A stretch of DNA of 64,000 bases from Rostrohypoxylon terebratum (GCA_022497145.1 MU385859.1:248001-312000), one strand, 5' to 3'; counted from the first letter of the stretch, positions 26,368 through 37,305 are shown. Made by a program: numbers and translations. Notes: generated by a model not told the origin, from the sequence alone.

Positions 26368-26494
26368 GCCCGGTTAGCTCAATCGGTAGAGGTTAGTTGA
26401 CTCTTCCAGCTCCTACTCTCTTCTCTTTACTAACTGTCCAAATAGCGTGAGACTCTTAATCTCAAGGTTGCGGGTTCGACCCCCGCATCGGGCT
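26368..26494 (+). tRNA. tRNA-Lys (CUU), interrupted in the D-stem
   Basis: Nucleotides 26368-26391 plus 26446-26494 join into a perfect 73-nt cloverleaf. The 7-bp acceptor stem is GCCCGGT/ATCGGGC (one G-U), the D-stem GCTC/GAGC, the anticodon stem TGAGA/TCTCA with loop CTCTTAA (anticodon CTT, Lys AAG) and the T-stem GCGGG/CCCGC. Box A (TAGCTCAATCGG) and box B (GGTTCGACCCC) are intact, so Pol III could transcribe it. A T8 terminator lies 45 nt downstream. The anticodon loop has no ordinary 37/38 intron. A 54-nt insert sits between positions 24 and 25, inside the D-stem, where the tRNA splicing endonuclease of eukaryotes is not known to act. The insert has spliceosomal features (next entry). 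It is either a functional gene with an mRNA-type intron or a disrupted copy. Confidence 0.85.
26392..26445 (+). other. 54-nt spliceosomal-like intron inside tRNA-Lys
   Basis: The insert starts GTTAGT after an exon ending GAG and ends AAATAG. It contains a pyrimidine-rich stretch and a perfect TACTAAC (26428-26434), with the presumed branch A at 26433, 12 nt before the terminal AG. Its length and signals match the mRNA introns of the protein genes in this window (about 45-70 nt, CTAAC/CTAAT branch sites). Removal at exactly these borders restores a fully paired tRNA. It has no bulge-helix-bulge with the flanks that I can draw. Confidence 0.75.
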
Positions 26495-26538
26495 CAATTC
26501 CCGATGCATCTCCTCTAAGGAGATACTTCGAACATATC

Positions 26539-26546
26539 TTTTTTTT
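26539..26546 (+). terminator. Pol III T-run terminator of tRNA-Lys
   Basis: Eight consecutive T on the coding strand, 45 nt after the tRNA 3' end. This is the first run of four or more T downstream. It implies a rather long 3' trailer. Confidence 0.6.
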
Positions 26547-26723
26547 CCTTTTTAATTTTTCTTCTATTGTTCCCCTTTTCTCCTTTTTAAATTCTACGAC
26601 ACAAACTCGACAAACTGGCTTCGCCTATCTCCGATTTCTCAGTTCTTGTGTGTACTGCGTATATGCCAGTACATTTTCTTGTCCCTCTAAAGACATGTTC
26701 TTCCTGACGCACAAATTACCATC

Positions 26724-27834
26724 ATGCCTCCGGGCCACGAAACAATATCGACTATAATGGAGCACTTTCCTGGTATTCTACGGCTACCTCGCGAAGTCAG
26801 AGTACGATGCTGGATATCCTCGCCGAAGAAGAAGATTTAACAGCTCTATCACAAGCCTGTCGCCAACTACGCGCCGACGTTTTTGCCCGTATGCTGGGGG
26901 GCGGTATCATCGACTATGCACGGCCCCAAGCTGACAAAAGTCTACAAGAACGACTTCAACAGTCCATCCAAGCAATGTCGATGAAACTAATAGCAGAGCC
27001 GTGGTACTCTTCTGGCTCAGCCCTGCAAATTGTGTTAACCTGGATCCCAAAAGACTGCTCCACCAAAGCGAGAACTTTCCGATGGACTATTTGCGACCCC
27101 TCATCACCAATGACAAGGTATATATATATGCTGATATCGACCCAAATCTATTACTGTCGAGTTCGAGGCCCCAACTCGAGGCTGCATGCAACTAGCGCTC
27201 CTGATCCAGCGAGCGAAAGTCTTCGACATATGCCGGAATCTCAAGTACATGCTTCAAGTATCTCCTGACAATTATACTAAGCTGCTCACCGTCGCGTTCC
27301 GTGGTGGAAGGGATCCGAGTCGGCCTTGGCTACGTCGAAAGTCATTCTGGGAGATGCGCGCCACGCTTGTCGACAAGCCAAGACACCGTGTCTGCACAGC
27401 CCGATGGGAAGGCAAGGAAGTGAAGAAATCTCAGCAGTCCCAGAACTTATTTCCTTGTTTCTATGAATGTCTCATGCTTCCGTTTTTCTCTATTGAAAGT
27501 TGGATGCCCGTCCTCCTTTGGTTTAATTTGGATCCTGAAAAATGTCGGAACTCATTTGTAGAAGTTGGGCGGATTCAACGAGAGGTATGCGCGAAAACAA
27601 TACACAGATCACACCACACCCTTCATCCAACTCTCCTCTCTCCCCTTCTCACTTTCTAACGCTGTTTATCTACTTTCTTCTTAGATAGCAAGGCTTCTTT
27701 TCCTTGTCTCTCTGAGAGCTCTTGGCACACTGATAAAAGTGAAGAGAAAGCTCCTAGGCCTTAGTCAGGCTTTTCTCTTCGCAATCACTCTTGAATGGAA
27801 TCGATCCATCTATATTAGAACTATCGCCTACTAG
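26724..27834 (+). pseudogene. F-box-like hypothetical gene with one 5' frameshift
   Basis: From ATG 26724 the frame encodes an F-box-like start (ILRLPREVRVR). It then needs a 1-nt shift near 26805 to continue as MLDILAEEED...ALSQACRQLR, the usual continuation of fungal F-box-type proteins. From ATG 26807 the model runs on cleanly: exons 26807-27000, 27054-27117, 27162-27584 and 27685-27834 (276 aa). The introns are 53, 44 and 100 nt, and the phases close. The last intron has a TTCTAAC branch site. The rest has no domain I recognise. Such proteins usually act as substrate adaptors of SCF ubiquitin ligases or in unknown roles. The intact splice signals suggest either a recent lesion, a sequencing error or a real start at 26807. 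Confidence 0.5.
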
Positions 27835-28223
27835 GGTCTTGTCCACACTTAGTTGGCCTTAGTTATGGGTTCAGGTGACATTTGACTGCCCCAGTACAGT
27901 TTACAATAGTCAGTGACTTGGTTTCATACGCCTTTATCGCCGATCCACTCGATCTCTAGGGGAAATGGTAACTGGCGGCAAGGCTACATGTTTGAGAAGG
28001 AGCGGAAGATGCACAACAGGATGGAAGTCGTCAATCAGGCGAATGGCTATGCAAAGCAGGGAGTTAGGTGCCTATATTCGATCACAGAAAAATCTTCATC
28101 TGTGAGCTCAATTGCCGTGGGAAATGGTCTCATACGTTGGTTACTCAGGTAGAGTTTGAATTTAAGCCACTTCAATAAGAAATCGAGCTTGCCCTCTCTA
28201 GACCCAGATGGTACAATACTACA
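27835..28223. other. Convergent intergenic gap
   Basis: A 389-bp gap between the F-box-like gene and the deaminase gene. The 79-codon ORF at 27913-28152 has no features. Nothing else is seen. Confidence 0.5.
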
Positions 28224-28748
28224 TCAAGTAGATTTCTCATGGCCAGCCGTCGCAACTTGTAATATCTCCTTTTCAAGCCCGGTGACGTGGACAAACCCAA
28301 TGCCAGTATCTTCCAATTTTTTCTTGCTAGAATTACCATTGACAAACTTTTCAGGTTCACAAACTCCGACGTATACGGTTTTGATTTTGTTCCCTATGGC
28401 TAATATCCTATCCGCGCACGGTAGATTGCCGCTGAGTCTTTGAGAACATGGTTCAACAGTGGTGTAAAGTATGACTTCGTCGGAGAGCACCTCGCCTAGG
28501 CGGCTTGCCGGTACGTCGTAGGTCTGTGAAATCTTCTCAAAGCAACATTGTTCGGCATGTGTGTTCCCTGGAAGCTCCAGTGTGTAGCCAGTCGCTAATA
28601 TCTCATTTGTGACTGCGTTCACCACGACCGCTCCAACCCGGTAGTTGGTAGGCTTTGGTGGAGACTTGGTAGCTAACGAAAGAGCAAGTTTCATATATGA
28701 TATATGATCTCCTGGATTTATGCCATTTTGAGGTATATTTTCGGCCAT
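28224..28748 (-). CDS. Cytidine-deaminase-fold protein, riboflavin DRAP-deaminase type (174 aa)
   Basis: An intronless gene. The zinc-site signatures of the deaminase fold are complete: HAE at residues 64-66, with catalytic Glu66, and PC...C at 100-111 (EPCSQRLSGNLPC). The phrase PCSxRLSGNLPC matches the diaminohydroxyphosphoribosylaminopyrimidine deaminase domain of yeast Rib2, which deaminates the second intermediate of riboflavin synthesis. In yeast this domain is fused behind a pseudouridine synthase; here it stands alone. Expected to be cytosolic. It is divergent from the J-protein gene across 342 bp. A related CMP/dCMP-type deaminase role cannot be fully excluded, but the motif favours the riboflavin enzyme. 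Confidence 0.8.
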   Translation of the reverse strand: MAENIPQNGINPGDHISYMKLALSLATKSPPKPTNYRVGAVVVNAVTNEILATGYTLELPGNTHAEQCCFEKISQTYDVPASRLGEVLSDEVILYTTVEPCSQRLSGNLPCADRILAIGNKIKTVYVGVCEPEKFVNGNSSKKKLEDTGIGFVHVTGLEKEILQVATAGHEKST

Positions 28749-29002
28749 TCTCGTGCTGCAATGTTATGAGCAGGATATGAAATGGGGAGGAATCGCGTCT
28801 TGCTCATTTCAGTTTGAGGCTTCTGATTAGTTGCATGGATGCAGCATAGTACCCCGCTAAATTATTTAAGACTAGTGGGGTCAGACCTTATCGATAGATC
28901 GCGTAGACAGGAAACCCCGGCCGTACGCGTGTAACGCGATCTTACTAGATTAATAGGTACATCCGTAAGGTACCTTACATAGTACCTATTCATCAAACAT
29001 TA

Positions 29003-29034
<32 letters not shown>

Positions 29035-29090
29035 CCCACCAGATCTACGTAATCACGAAGTCTGCATAGCTTCCTGTATCATTGTTTGTT
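28749..29090. promoter_or_regulatory. Divergent promoter region (deaminase / J protein)
   Basis: A 342-bp gap between divergently transcribed genes. It includes four tandem copies of AACATCG at 29003-29030, ending about 60 bp before the J-protein ATG, probably in its 5' leader. Confidence 0.5.
29003..29030 (+). repeat. Four tandem copies of the 7-mer AACATCG
   Basis: Perfect 7-bp units directly upstream of the J-protein gene, preceded by two degenerate copies (AACATTA). Short tandem repeats like this vary in length between strains. Confidence 0.85.
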
Positions 29091-30055
29091 ATGGATGACT
29101 CAGACGATCTCCTTGCCGGCGAACCACCAACCATTGACCCATATGAGGTCCTCGGCCTTGAGCGCACGGCGGATGAGAGCCAAATCAAATCAGCCTATCG
29201 AAAGCTCGCCCTGAAGAATCATCCAGGTAAGCTCACGATTATCCAATATATTTGGCTGACTTCAGATACTAATCTATATTACCTATAGACAAGGTTTCTG
29301 AAGACAAGAAACAAGAAGCCCACGAAACCTTTCAATCCATAGCCTTCGCCTACGCTGTCTTGTCCGATCCGGCAAGACGCAAACGTTACGATGAGACAGG
29401 TTCGACTTCTGAGTCTATTGTCGACTCCGACGGCTTCAGTTGGTCGGACTTCTATCGAGAACAGTACCGCGACTCGGTTTCCGCCGATGCGATAGAGAAA
29501 TTTGCCAAGCAATACAAGGGGTCCGACGAGGAGAAGGACGACATCTTGATCGCCTACGAACATTACAAAGGCAAGATGGACGGGATCTACGAATCTGTGA
29601 TGCTTAGCGACGTCCTCGAAGACGACGAAAGATTCCGCAAGATTATCGATGAGGCAATCGCTAGCAAAGACGTTCCTGCATTCAAGGCGTACACACACGA
29701 AAGCAAGAAGTCCAAGGAAGCACGAACCAAGGCTGCTCAAAATGAGAGTACGGAAGCCGAAGAATATGCCAAGGAACTAGGAGTGCATGACAAACTGTTC
29801 GGCAGCAAGGATAAGAAAGGCAACAAGGGGAAAGGCAAAGGCAAAAAGGAGTCTTCCGAAGACGACCTGGCAGCACTCATTCGCGGCAACCAGCAAAGCC
29901 GAAGTAATTTCTTAGACAATCTCGCAGCCAAGCATGGTGCAACGCCGAGTGCTAGTGCTAAGAAAGGGAAGAAGCGTGCTTTTCAAGAAGAGGAACCTTC
30001 GGAGGAAGCCTTCCAGGCTGCCGCCTCGAGACTTAAGAAGGGAAGAAAGAAATGA
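29091..30055 (+). CDS. J-domain co-chaperone, DNAJC9-like (300 aa)
   Basis: Two exons, 29091-29226 and 29289-30055, with a 62-nt intron that splits the codon of the HPD aspartate. The J domain covers residues ~17-82, with YEVLGLERTADES, the HPD tripeptide at 44-46 and FAYAVLSDPARRKRYDETG. The middle is helical and acidic. The C-terminus is Lys/Gly-rich and ends RLKKGRKK, a probable nuclear signal. The layout (J domain at the N-terminus, no G/F or zinc region, helical body) matches DNAJC9, a nuclear histone-linked HSP70 co-chaperone. The ATG at 29091 is the first in frame. Stn1 lies 520 bp downstream on the same strand. Confidence 0.88.
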
Positions 30056-30575
30056 GGCTATCATCGAGACATTTCCAATGTTTGATATGATTGTTGTTTT
30101 TCTGCGCGGCGTCTGCGGTACTAGATTATGACTAGTAAGGATCCATTGGAGTAGGTACATACATATACGCATCAGGACTCAAGTATGGTAGTGCTGTTTA
30201 AATAGTGACAATTACAGTAAATGTGACATCTTTTAACCCAACATCTACCTTTATATCCATCCATACTAGGTAGACTACAAGTCATCAAATGCGTAAGGAT
30301 GATACCTGGGACCTGGGTACCTACTAGTAGGTAGTAGTAGTATGGGCCTTTGAGTCTAAATGTGTCATCCAGGCAGGTGCTACAGAACTTAATAGGCAGC
30401 CCTACATAATAAGTGGGGCATATCTCAGCTTTAACTTTGAAGCTTTCCGCGTCCGTCGCATCACCAAGGTTTATTCATATTCACTATCAAACATCGACTT
30501 TTCAAGACATCACCAACACGGCGGAACTACCTAGCTAGCGTTGCTCTTCAGCAATCAATCAACTACCAAAATGCG
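30056..30575. other. Intergenic (J protein to Stn1)
   Basis: Contains a palindromic CCTGGGTACCTACTAGTAGGTAG-type cluster near 30306-30335 but no gene. It ends as the Stn1 promoter and leader. Confidence 0.5.
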
Positions 30576-31403
30576 ATGACAAGCGCGGAACCGCTTGTGT
30601 ATTACCCCGCATATTGCTTTCACCTATCCCCGACCATAAACAAATGGTGCCCTCTACGTGCTATCGACATCCATGGTTTTGAATGTCGACCTGGATTTGA
30701 AGGTTTGTATTCATACATGCAATCTCCCCGTACAGCGAACCTAGCTTACCTTATCAAAGCCGATGATGTTTTCTTCTCCTTAAACCACCCCATCCGCTGG
30801 GTCCGAATTGTCGGGGTCGTGGTTGCGATAGACGAATTTTATAGCAACCGTGTATACACGGTCGATGACAGCACCGGCGAATGTATCGAGTGCTCTACGA
30901 AGATCCAAAAACCAACTGAAAGCGATCGCTTAAATGGTCTAGATGAAGAAACGACCTCAGAAGCACCCACTCCGGGTCCGTATTCGGACATTGACGTTGG
31001 CATGGTTGTTGAGGTTAAAGGCAGTCTAAGGATCTTTAGAGATCAGAAACAAATCAAGATCCATAAGTTGCAGAGAGTCAGGTCTACAAGTCAAGAAGTC
31101 CATTTTTGGAACAAGATTCGCGAATTTCGGAGAGAAGTTCTCAGTAGGCCGTGGGTGCTGGAGAGAAAAGAGGTGCGCCGGTGCAAGAAACAGCACATGG
31201 CTGACGTCGATGCCCAGGAGCACAAGAAACAGAAAAGGAAGGAAAATGGTGACTTCATCGATAGAAGCGCCCATAGTCAAGATCGAGAGCTGGCAGTTAG
31301 AGATGGGCATACCAAGAGCAAGACAACCAAGCAGGAACCTCTCGATAAGCCGGAGGTCAGGGACGCGTCCACCGACGGTCAGTATGATGCGTTGGGGTTA
31401 TAG
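30576..31403 (+). CDS. Stn1-like telomere protein (CST complex), 275 aa
   Basis: A single exon. An OB fold occupies about residues 25-175. The most telling stretch is NHPIRWVRIVGVVVAIDEF followed by RVYTVDDSTGECIEC, the signature of the Stn1 N-terminal OB fold. An acidic insert follows, then GMVVEVKGSLR closing the barrel and a helix (FWNKIREFRREVLSRPW). The C-terminus is a Lys/Glu-rich linker with no clear winged-helix domain, so the protein is short, close to fission-yeast Stn1. With Ten1 it binds the telomeric G-rich overhang, limits telomerase and recruits polymerase alpha for C-strand fill-in. The ATG at 30576 gives the domain an intact N-terminus. Confidence 0.85.
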   Translation: MTSAEPLVYYPAYCFHLSPTINKWCPLRAIDIHGFECRPGFEGLYSYMQSPRTANLAYLIKADDVFFSLNHPIRWVRIVGVVVAIDEFYSNRVYTVDDSTGECIECSTKIQKPTESDRLNGLDEETTSEAPTPGPYSDIDVGMVVEVKGSLRIFRDQKQIKIHKLQRVRSTSQEVHFWNKIREFRREVLSRPWVLERKEVRRCKKQHMADVDAQEHKKQKRKENGDFIDRSAHSQDRELAVRDGHTKSKTTKQEPLDKPEVRDASTDGQYDALGL

Positions 31404-32673
31404 ACATATCTATTGGATACCAATCGTCATTGCATTTTGCTCTATCTCGTGGATGAGCATATTATTTCTAAGATCATGGTTCATGATTCCCATGACACGG
31501 TGTCTAGGATGAGGCTGACCGGTCTCTTTACATCTCTACCAGAAGTACCTAGTAGGGTCCGTGATACACTCCAACATATTCCTCCCCTAGTACATATAAA
31601 CGTGGAAACAACCTTATTATATCCATGGATGTCTTAACCAGATACAGATTCCCGTCACTAGGACGGTCTCGGCAACCTCGAATGCTAGAACATATAAGTG
31701 GGTCATTCTAAGCCGAGCTTAATAGCAATTGGTGACAAGCTGCTTATATGCACAGAGTAGTTTCCAAAGTCAAGCTGTCAAGAGACATTGCTCAATGTTC
31801 TTTCCAACCTGTCGCATATATATATCTCAGCTTGAGGCAGTTACGAAGCTATATTCTACGATTTGTTAGAGTTTGACTAAATGTTTTGTTTGACATTCAA
31901 AGTCAAACGCGGCCATCCGTAATGCTCAGTTGCATACAGCATAGTTTCCTAGTTTCCTACCTAGTTTCCTAGTACTTAGTATTCAATCTTCTCAACGTCT
32001 TCTTCTATCCAACACTCGTAAACCTCATAGACCTAGACCCGATACCTAAAACCAACTAATCTACATACCTGTAGTATCTTTGCTCCTTCATTCTCACTAT
32101 CACCATTTTATATAATATCCATTAAGCCTACCTATTTTGTTCTCCGACCGTGACGTCCCGCAATTCTCGAGTCTCATTCCAGTGACTCTTCTGGACTCCT
32201 TCGTTTGCTCAAACCCGTCATATAGGTAGGACCCTTAAGCCTCCTTTCAAGACAACCCATTCCTCATTCCAGTTCATGACATGAGCTACCCACGTCACAT
32301 AGCGTTGGCAATTCTGAGTCAACCGTCGTCTGGTACACCGATTCCATTCTTCAGTATCACTGTCTACTCAAGCCATTCATCATGTCTATCAAGAAAACAT
32401 ACAACCTACCTACTATTTATTGGGCTCGGAGTATTGAGTTTCAAATCTCAGACTTGAGTCTATCTACGACTTCAATACTATGATACACACTACTATGCAC
32501 ATTACTGCTCACCTTGCTTTTAATGCAATTTGACGAAGTTACAATATCACGATATTTGAAACATCCTACGCTGAGTGCTGGTTACCTACTTTTGGGAGCC
32601 TTCTGATAGAGGCTCATAATAAGAGACCCAGAACATCATTTCTTTAACCCCTATTCATTACTTTGTATCAGCC
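31404..32673. other. 1.3 kb intergenic, promoter of the glucanase gene
   Basis: AT-rich and without coding potential. It contains repeats of CCTAGTTTCCTA near 31945-31975. Confidence 0.55.
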
Positions 32674-35388
32674 ATGCGGTTATTTTGGGTGCTGACATTG
32701 TTCCAGGTCTCTCCTGGCCTGACAGCCTGGCTCTGGCCTTCAAACCACGGGATCCGGTCCTATCGTCACCGTGAGCTCGCTAGGCGAGCTTTGCAAGATA
32801 AGTATTCCCCTATACCGGCAAGGGAAGATCCTCGTCCCAAGGACCATCAATCTATCTACATAGTCACAAATTCCTCAGGGCCAGTTACGAACTGCACAGC
32901 AGAAGGAACATCAAACGCAACATCTATTCTGGAACCCCCCGGACCAGAAGCTAACCCGGATAACACTACCATGCCTCGACCAACAGACATCTTCGGCACC
33001 CCAATTGCAACGAGCGCTCCTGCGCCGATGTTCACGGTTCAGAAAGATCATCCCGTGGCTCGAGCAGGGGTAATTGGCCCGGTGCCGATAGGCACAAATA
33101 AATTCTACGCCAATTTCTTCCTTGGTAAACAAAATTTGCCCACGTTTGTGCACCCGTACTCAGTGGTTTGGGCGCAGGGCCAGGGAGCCTCGTCCAGCTG
33201 GGGGCTAGCGATCTCACATACCGAAGCAAACCAGATTACCTACGGCCAAGTGTCAAACGAAACTGGTGCCGCCAAATATTTCCTCAACCCCCTCAACGTC
33301 CAGTCTATATGCCTATCAGCGCAGGAATTAGGGTCACAAACCGCTTTGACAACCGATAATCTTCTACAACAGTCGGTTAATGTCAACTTGCAAGTCAACT
33401 CAAAATCAAAGCCCATTGTCACATTCCCACTGGTGCAAGGCATGGGGTTCGTCACGGCAATTTACAAAGGAGGGACACCCGTCATAGGCACCGGCATCTT
33501 CTTCAAGACGGTCACTAAATCAATCAAAGGACCTAAGCCAGGCGTGACCAAGTACACTTTATACCTAGAAGATGGTAAAGTATGGCATGTGTACGCCTAT
33601 TCGGAAAAGGGGGACACTTTCGACCTCACGGTGGTCAACAACAAATTAGCCAAGGCCCAAAAACCTTTTGATGGCATTATCCAGGTCGCAAAGGATCCAG
33701 GCAATGCCGAAGCTATAATAGATGCTGCGTCAGGAGCATATCCGATTAATGTGACACTCTCTGGTTCCATTTCTGGCACGAGGGGCACATATTCGTTTAA
33801 ATTTAAAAAAGGAGGACTCCAGAACACCAAGCTACTCATGTATGCGCTGCCTCATCATTATGATGCCTTCGATGATGTTACATACAAAAGTATGACTCCT
33901 TCGAAGCTACAAACGACAACCAAGGGAATGGCAGTAGGGGTCGTTGCGGACTCGTGGACAATGGTTGAGCCGAATCTGCCCATATCAATGGGATTCGCGC
34001 CTTGGGATCCCGTTGATGGCGAGAAGAAAGTTTTGAGCGAATCAACAATTAATCAGATCAGTCCGGTAGCGGTTAATGAGACCGCCCAGGATGTATCACA
34101 GCAGTCAGACCAAGATTCCATGTATTTTGGTGGAAAGGTATCGTTCGCCGTGATTTAGGAATCGCATGCATCTATTTATTAGCAACTGACCCTTGAGATA
34201 GGCATTGGCGAAGTTTGCTGGAATTTGTTACGTGGCCAACGATCTGCTGAAGAACAAAACACTGGCTCAGACTGGTTTGGAGAAATTGCAAGTCGCCTTC
34301 AGTCGGTTCTCGACGAACAGACAGCAATATCCGTTGTACTATGATTGTAAGCAACCCAAATCTTCATATCTGACTTTGGCTGATTTTAAAAGCTGCTTGG
34401 GGAGGGTTGGTCTCTTCGGCAACCTACAAGACAGGAAACAACGGTGCAGACTTCGGCAATACTTTCTATAACGACCACCATTTCCACTACGGCTATTTCA
34501 TCTATGCCGCGTCCATCATCGGCTACCTTGACCCTAGCTGGCTTACCAAAAAAAATGTCGACTTCGTCAACACTATGGTCAGAGATATTGCCAATCCTAC
34601 TCCCACAGACAAATATTTCCCAGTTTTCCGCAATTTCGACTGGTATCATGGCCACAGCTGGGCTCATGGTCTATATGAGACGGCTGATGGAAAGGTTAGA
34701 AATCCTCGTAACATGAGGCCGTAAATCAGTGATGCTGAATAGTCTCATAGGATCAAGAATCGAGTTCGGAAGACGCGATGCATGCCTACGCTATCAAGAT
34801 GTGGGGAAAGGCGATCAAGGATTCCAATATGGAGGCCCGGTAATATTGTGTGATCGATCCCTAGCGCTACAGTAACTGACAGGTTATGATTCATAGAGGC
34901 AATCTGATGCTGGGCGTCATTGCTCGTTCCCTCAACAGATACTACTTATATACCGATGACAATAAGGTGCAACCTCCGGAATTTGTTGGAAACAAGGTTG
35001 CCGGTATTTTGTTTGAGAACAAGTGCGATCATACGACATACTTTGGGTCGAATATCGAATACATCCAAGGCATCCATATGATACCACTCTTACCTAGCAC
35101 GAAGCTCACTCGACCCGCTAACTTCGTCAAACAAGAGTGGGCGACGTATTTCGACAATGGACGAGCCGACAATGTCGAGGGGGGCTGGAAAGGAATTCTT
35201 TACGCCAATCTAGCTACCGTCGATCCTCAGGCTGCATGGAAATTCTTTACACAGAAGGACTTCGATTCCTCATGGGTAGATGGGGGCGCGTCGTTAACGT
35301 GGTATATGGCATATTGCGCAGGTAAGTTCACAATTGTCGTACTTCTTTGAGTTCTAAGTGAACTGACCATCTCCAAGCCTTCATGTGA
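32674..35388 (+). CDS. Secreted endo-1,3-beta-glucanase, GH81 (about 811 aa)
   Basis: Six exons: 32674-34137, 34202-34346, 34393-34694, 34751-34839, 34897-35321 and 35378-35388. A signal peptide covers residues 1-18. A Ser/Pro/Asn-rich linker reaches ~residue 130. The GH81 beta-sandwich begins at VPIGTNKFYANFFLG. The (alpha/alpha)6 catalytic part carries NDHHFHYGYF (Asp564, proposed acid) and QESSSED (Glu640/Glu644 with the family's E-x3-E spacing). It hydrolyses internal beta-1,3-glucan bonds, acting on the cell wall during septum or hyphal remodelling. The 3' end is uncertain: the last intron can splice to give a two-to-three-residue tail, or read-through stops at 35350. Internal exon phases all close. 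Confidence 0.9.
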
Positions 35389-36639
35389 TAGGTTGACGGA
35401 TCTCACCGGCTTTTGCGAGAGGTGGGTTGCTTACTGAACGACGGGGCAAGACAACTGGATATTATATTGCAGACGCATGAGACCTATTGAGTAATTTATT
35501 GGCATGAATAATGGTCATGGCTAGATCAAAGGAATATGGGTTTGGGCAGGGTCTTGCGGATAGACTGAAAATACCGAAAATACCTACTTGTATACATACC
35601 TACTACATACCTTCCAATTAACCTTCGAGAAGAGTTGGCTTCATCCATTATTTCCTGTTTGCGTTCTCATTGGCCGGGCGTCAGAAGTGGTTCGATAGCT
35701 CCAGCTCTTGACAAGAGCCTTACGAATAGCCTATGGCGATCGTGATCGAAATGAGCGTGTCATGACCCCTTTGGCGTGGGTAATGATAGGGAGCTTGGCT
35801 TATAGTACATCGAATAGCCTGGCCCGATGTTTCTGATATTTACAACTAGAGCCTAGGTAATAATAGAGAGATGAACATCATTACGTAGAATGCATGTATG
35901 ATATTTTCCACAAATGACGTCCGGACCCCACGTTATCTCGGCGTGCTGCTGCTACATACCGGTAACTGCTGTGTAACTTACGCAAGCAGGGCAGGGCAGG
36001 ATTACATAGTAGTAGTAGGAATTGACGCTTATCTAGATCTAGTCCTAAATGTATTAATTGGTTTCTTCCAACTTTGAATACTACTACATAGTACTAGGTA
36101 CAGTGGGTGACCTGGGAGGCCTCCATCTTTATCCGTCACTATCAGACTGTTTCATGGAACTTGGAACTTGCAGGTTCAAGGTTTCACGACATCTTCGCCA
36201 TAGCCACTCTTGGCGTTTTTCCTTCTTTTCTACTAATACGTACGCGCTACATTTGTCCGTTAATTGGCGGCGTCTTGAATAGCTTGCGGAAGCCATTGGC
36301 GTAGACATTTACTTATTACCGGTTGTTCCTTGGTCGCTTTATCTTTCCAATTCCTGTCAATTCCTGCTTCGGATGGTTCGGGGAAAAATCCACAGTCCAC
36401 AATCCACAGATCCACCTGTGTTGATTTTTTTTCTTCCTGTTCCAAACGTTCCAAGCGTACGCGATTTGGGGATCGACCTCTGACTTGGGTCAGCTCAGAT
36501 TGTTTGATTCGTTTCTTCTGTCAAGCTAAAGGTAACCTCTTGCCCGTATAGTTGGAGCTATAGGGCTAAGAAGAATTCGTGCTTAGCTTCCCTGTCAAGG
36601 GTGATGAGTGATGAGTGTGTACCAGGGTCTAGCACCATC

Positions 36640-36808
36640 CTATCTCCCGAAGTGCGAGAAAACAGCAGTTACAGAAACCCATAAAAAAATAAAGGGATGC
36701 ATCCAATCGAAATTGAAGAAAGCCCTGCCAAGACTTTTTTAGCCAATAGAATCGAAGATTTAATGGGTTGACTTTGTAACTGCTGTTTTCTCGCACTTCG
36801 TCAGATAG
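36640..36808. mobile_element. MITE-like element with long terminal inverted repeats
   Basis: Perfect 26-bp inverted arms lie at 36648-36673 and 36775-36800 (outer ends CGAAGTGCGAGA and its complement). Partial complementarity continues both outward (CTATCT/AGATAG) and inward (ACCCAT/ATGGGT). The ~100-bp core is AT-rich and non-coding. Size and structure fit a non-autonomous DNA element. No clear target-site duplication is visible, so a simple hairpin locus is an alternative. Confidence 0.6.
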
Positions 36809-37305
36809 TGTAAGCCCCCTGCTTTTCTGGATCCTTGTGCACCCTTCGAGCTACCGCCACGTTGTACTGCAAGGTCTGTGAGGCACTGAGGCATGCGAGG
36901 TCTGCTACTGCGCTTTCACCGTGTCAAAGTGGAGTCACATAATAAGGTCAGCCTAATTCGCTTCGTTACCTAGGTTAGGACCTAGGTATATTTCAGAACA
37001 GACGACGTCAACATGATTTGGTGTCCATCTGTATTAACTCGGATACATACGATACGTACGATACATACTAACAAAGAAAAGGCTTAATATACATCTAGTA
37101 GTGTATGGTGTTCAACTAATCCTCCTTAAACTTGCGAGAAATAAGTTCGAATAGCCGCGCCTTGGCGATCCTAACATCTCTCATTACCTTTCTTCATCGT
37201 TGCCATTGAATACATCGAATACATACATCCATGCCAATACTTACCAAGAGCCCCCAAGACGCAGGACAAGCCAAATCAGAATAGGCCAAACAAGCCACCA
37301 AGAAG

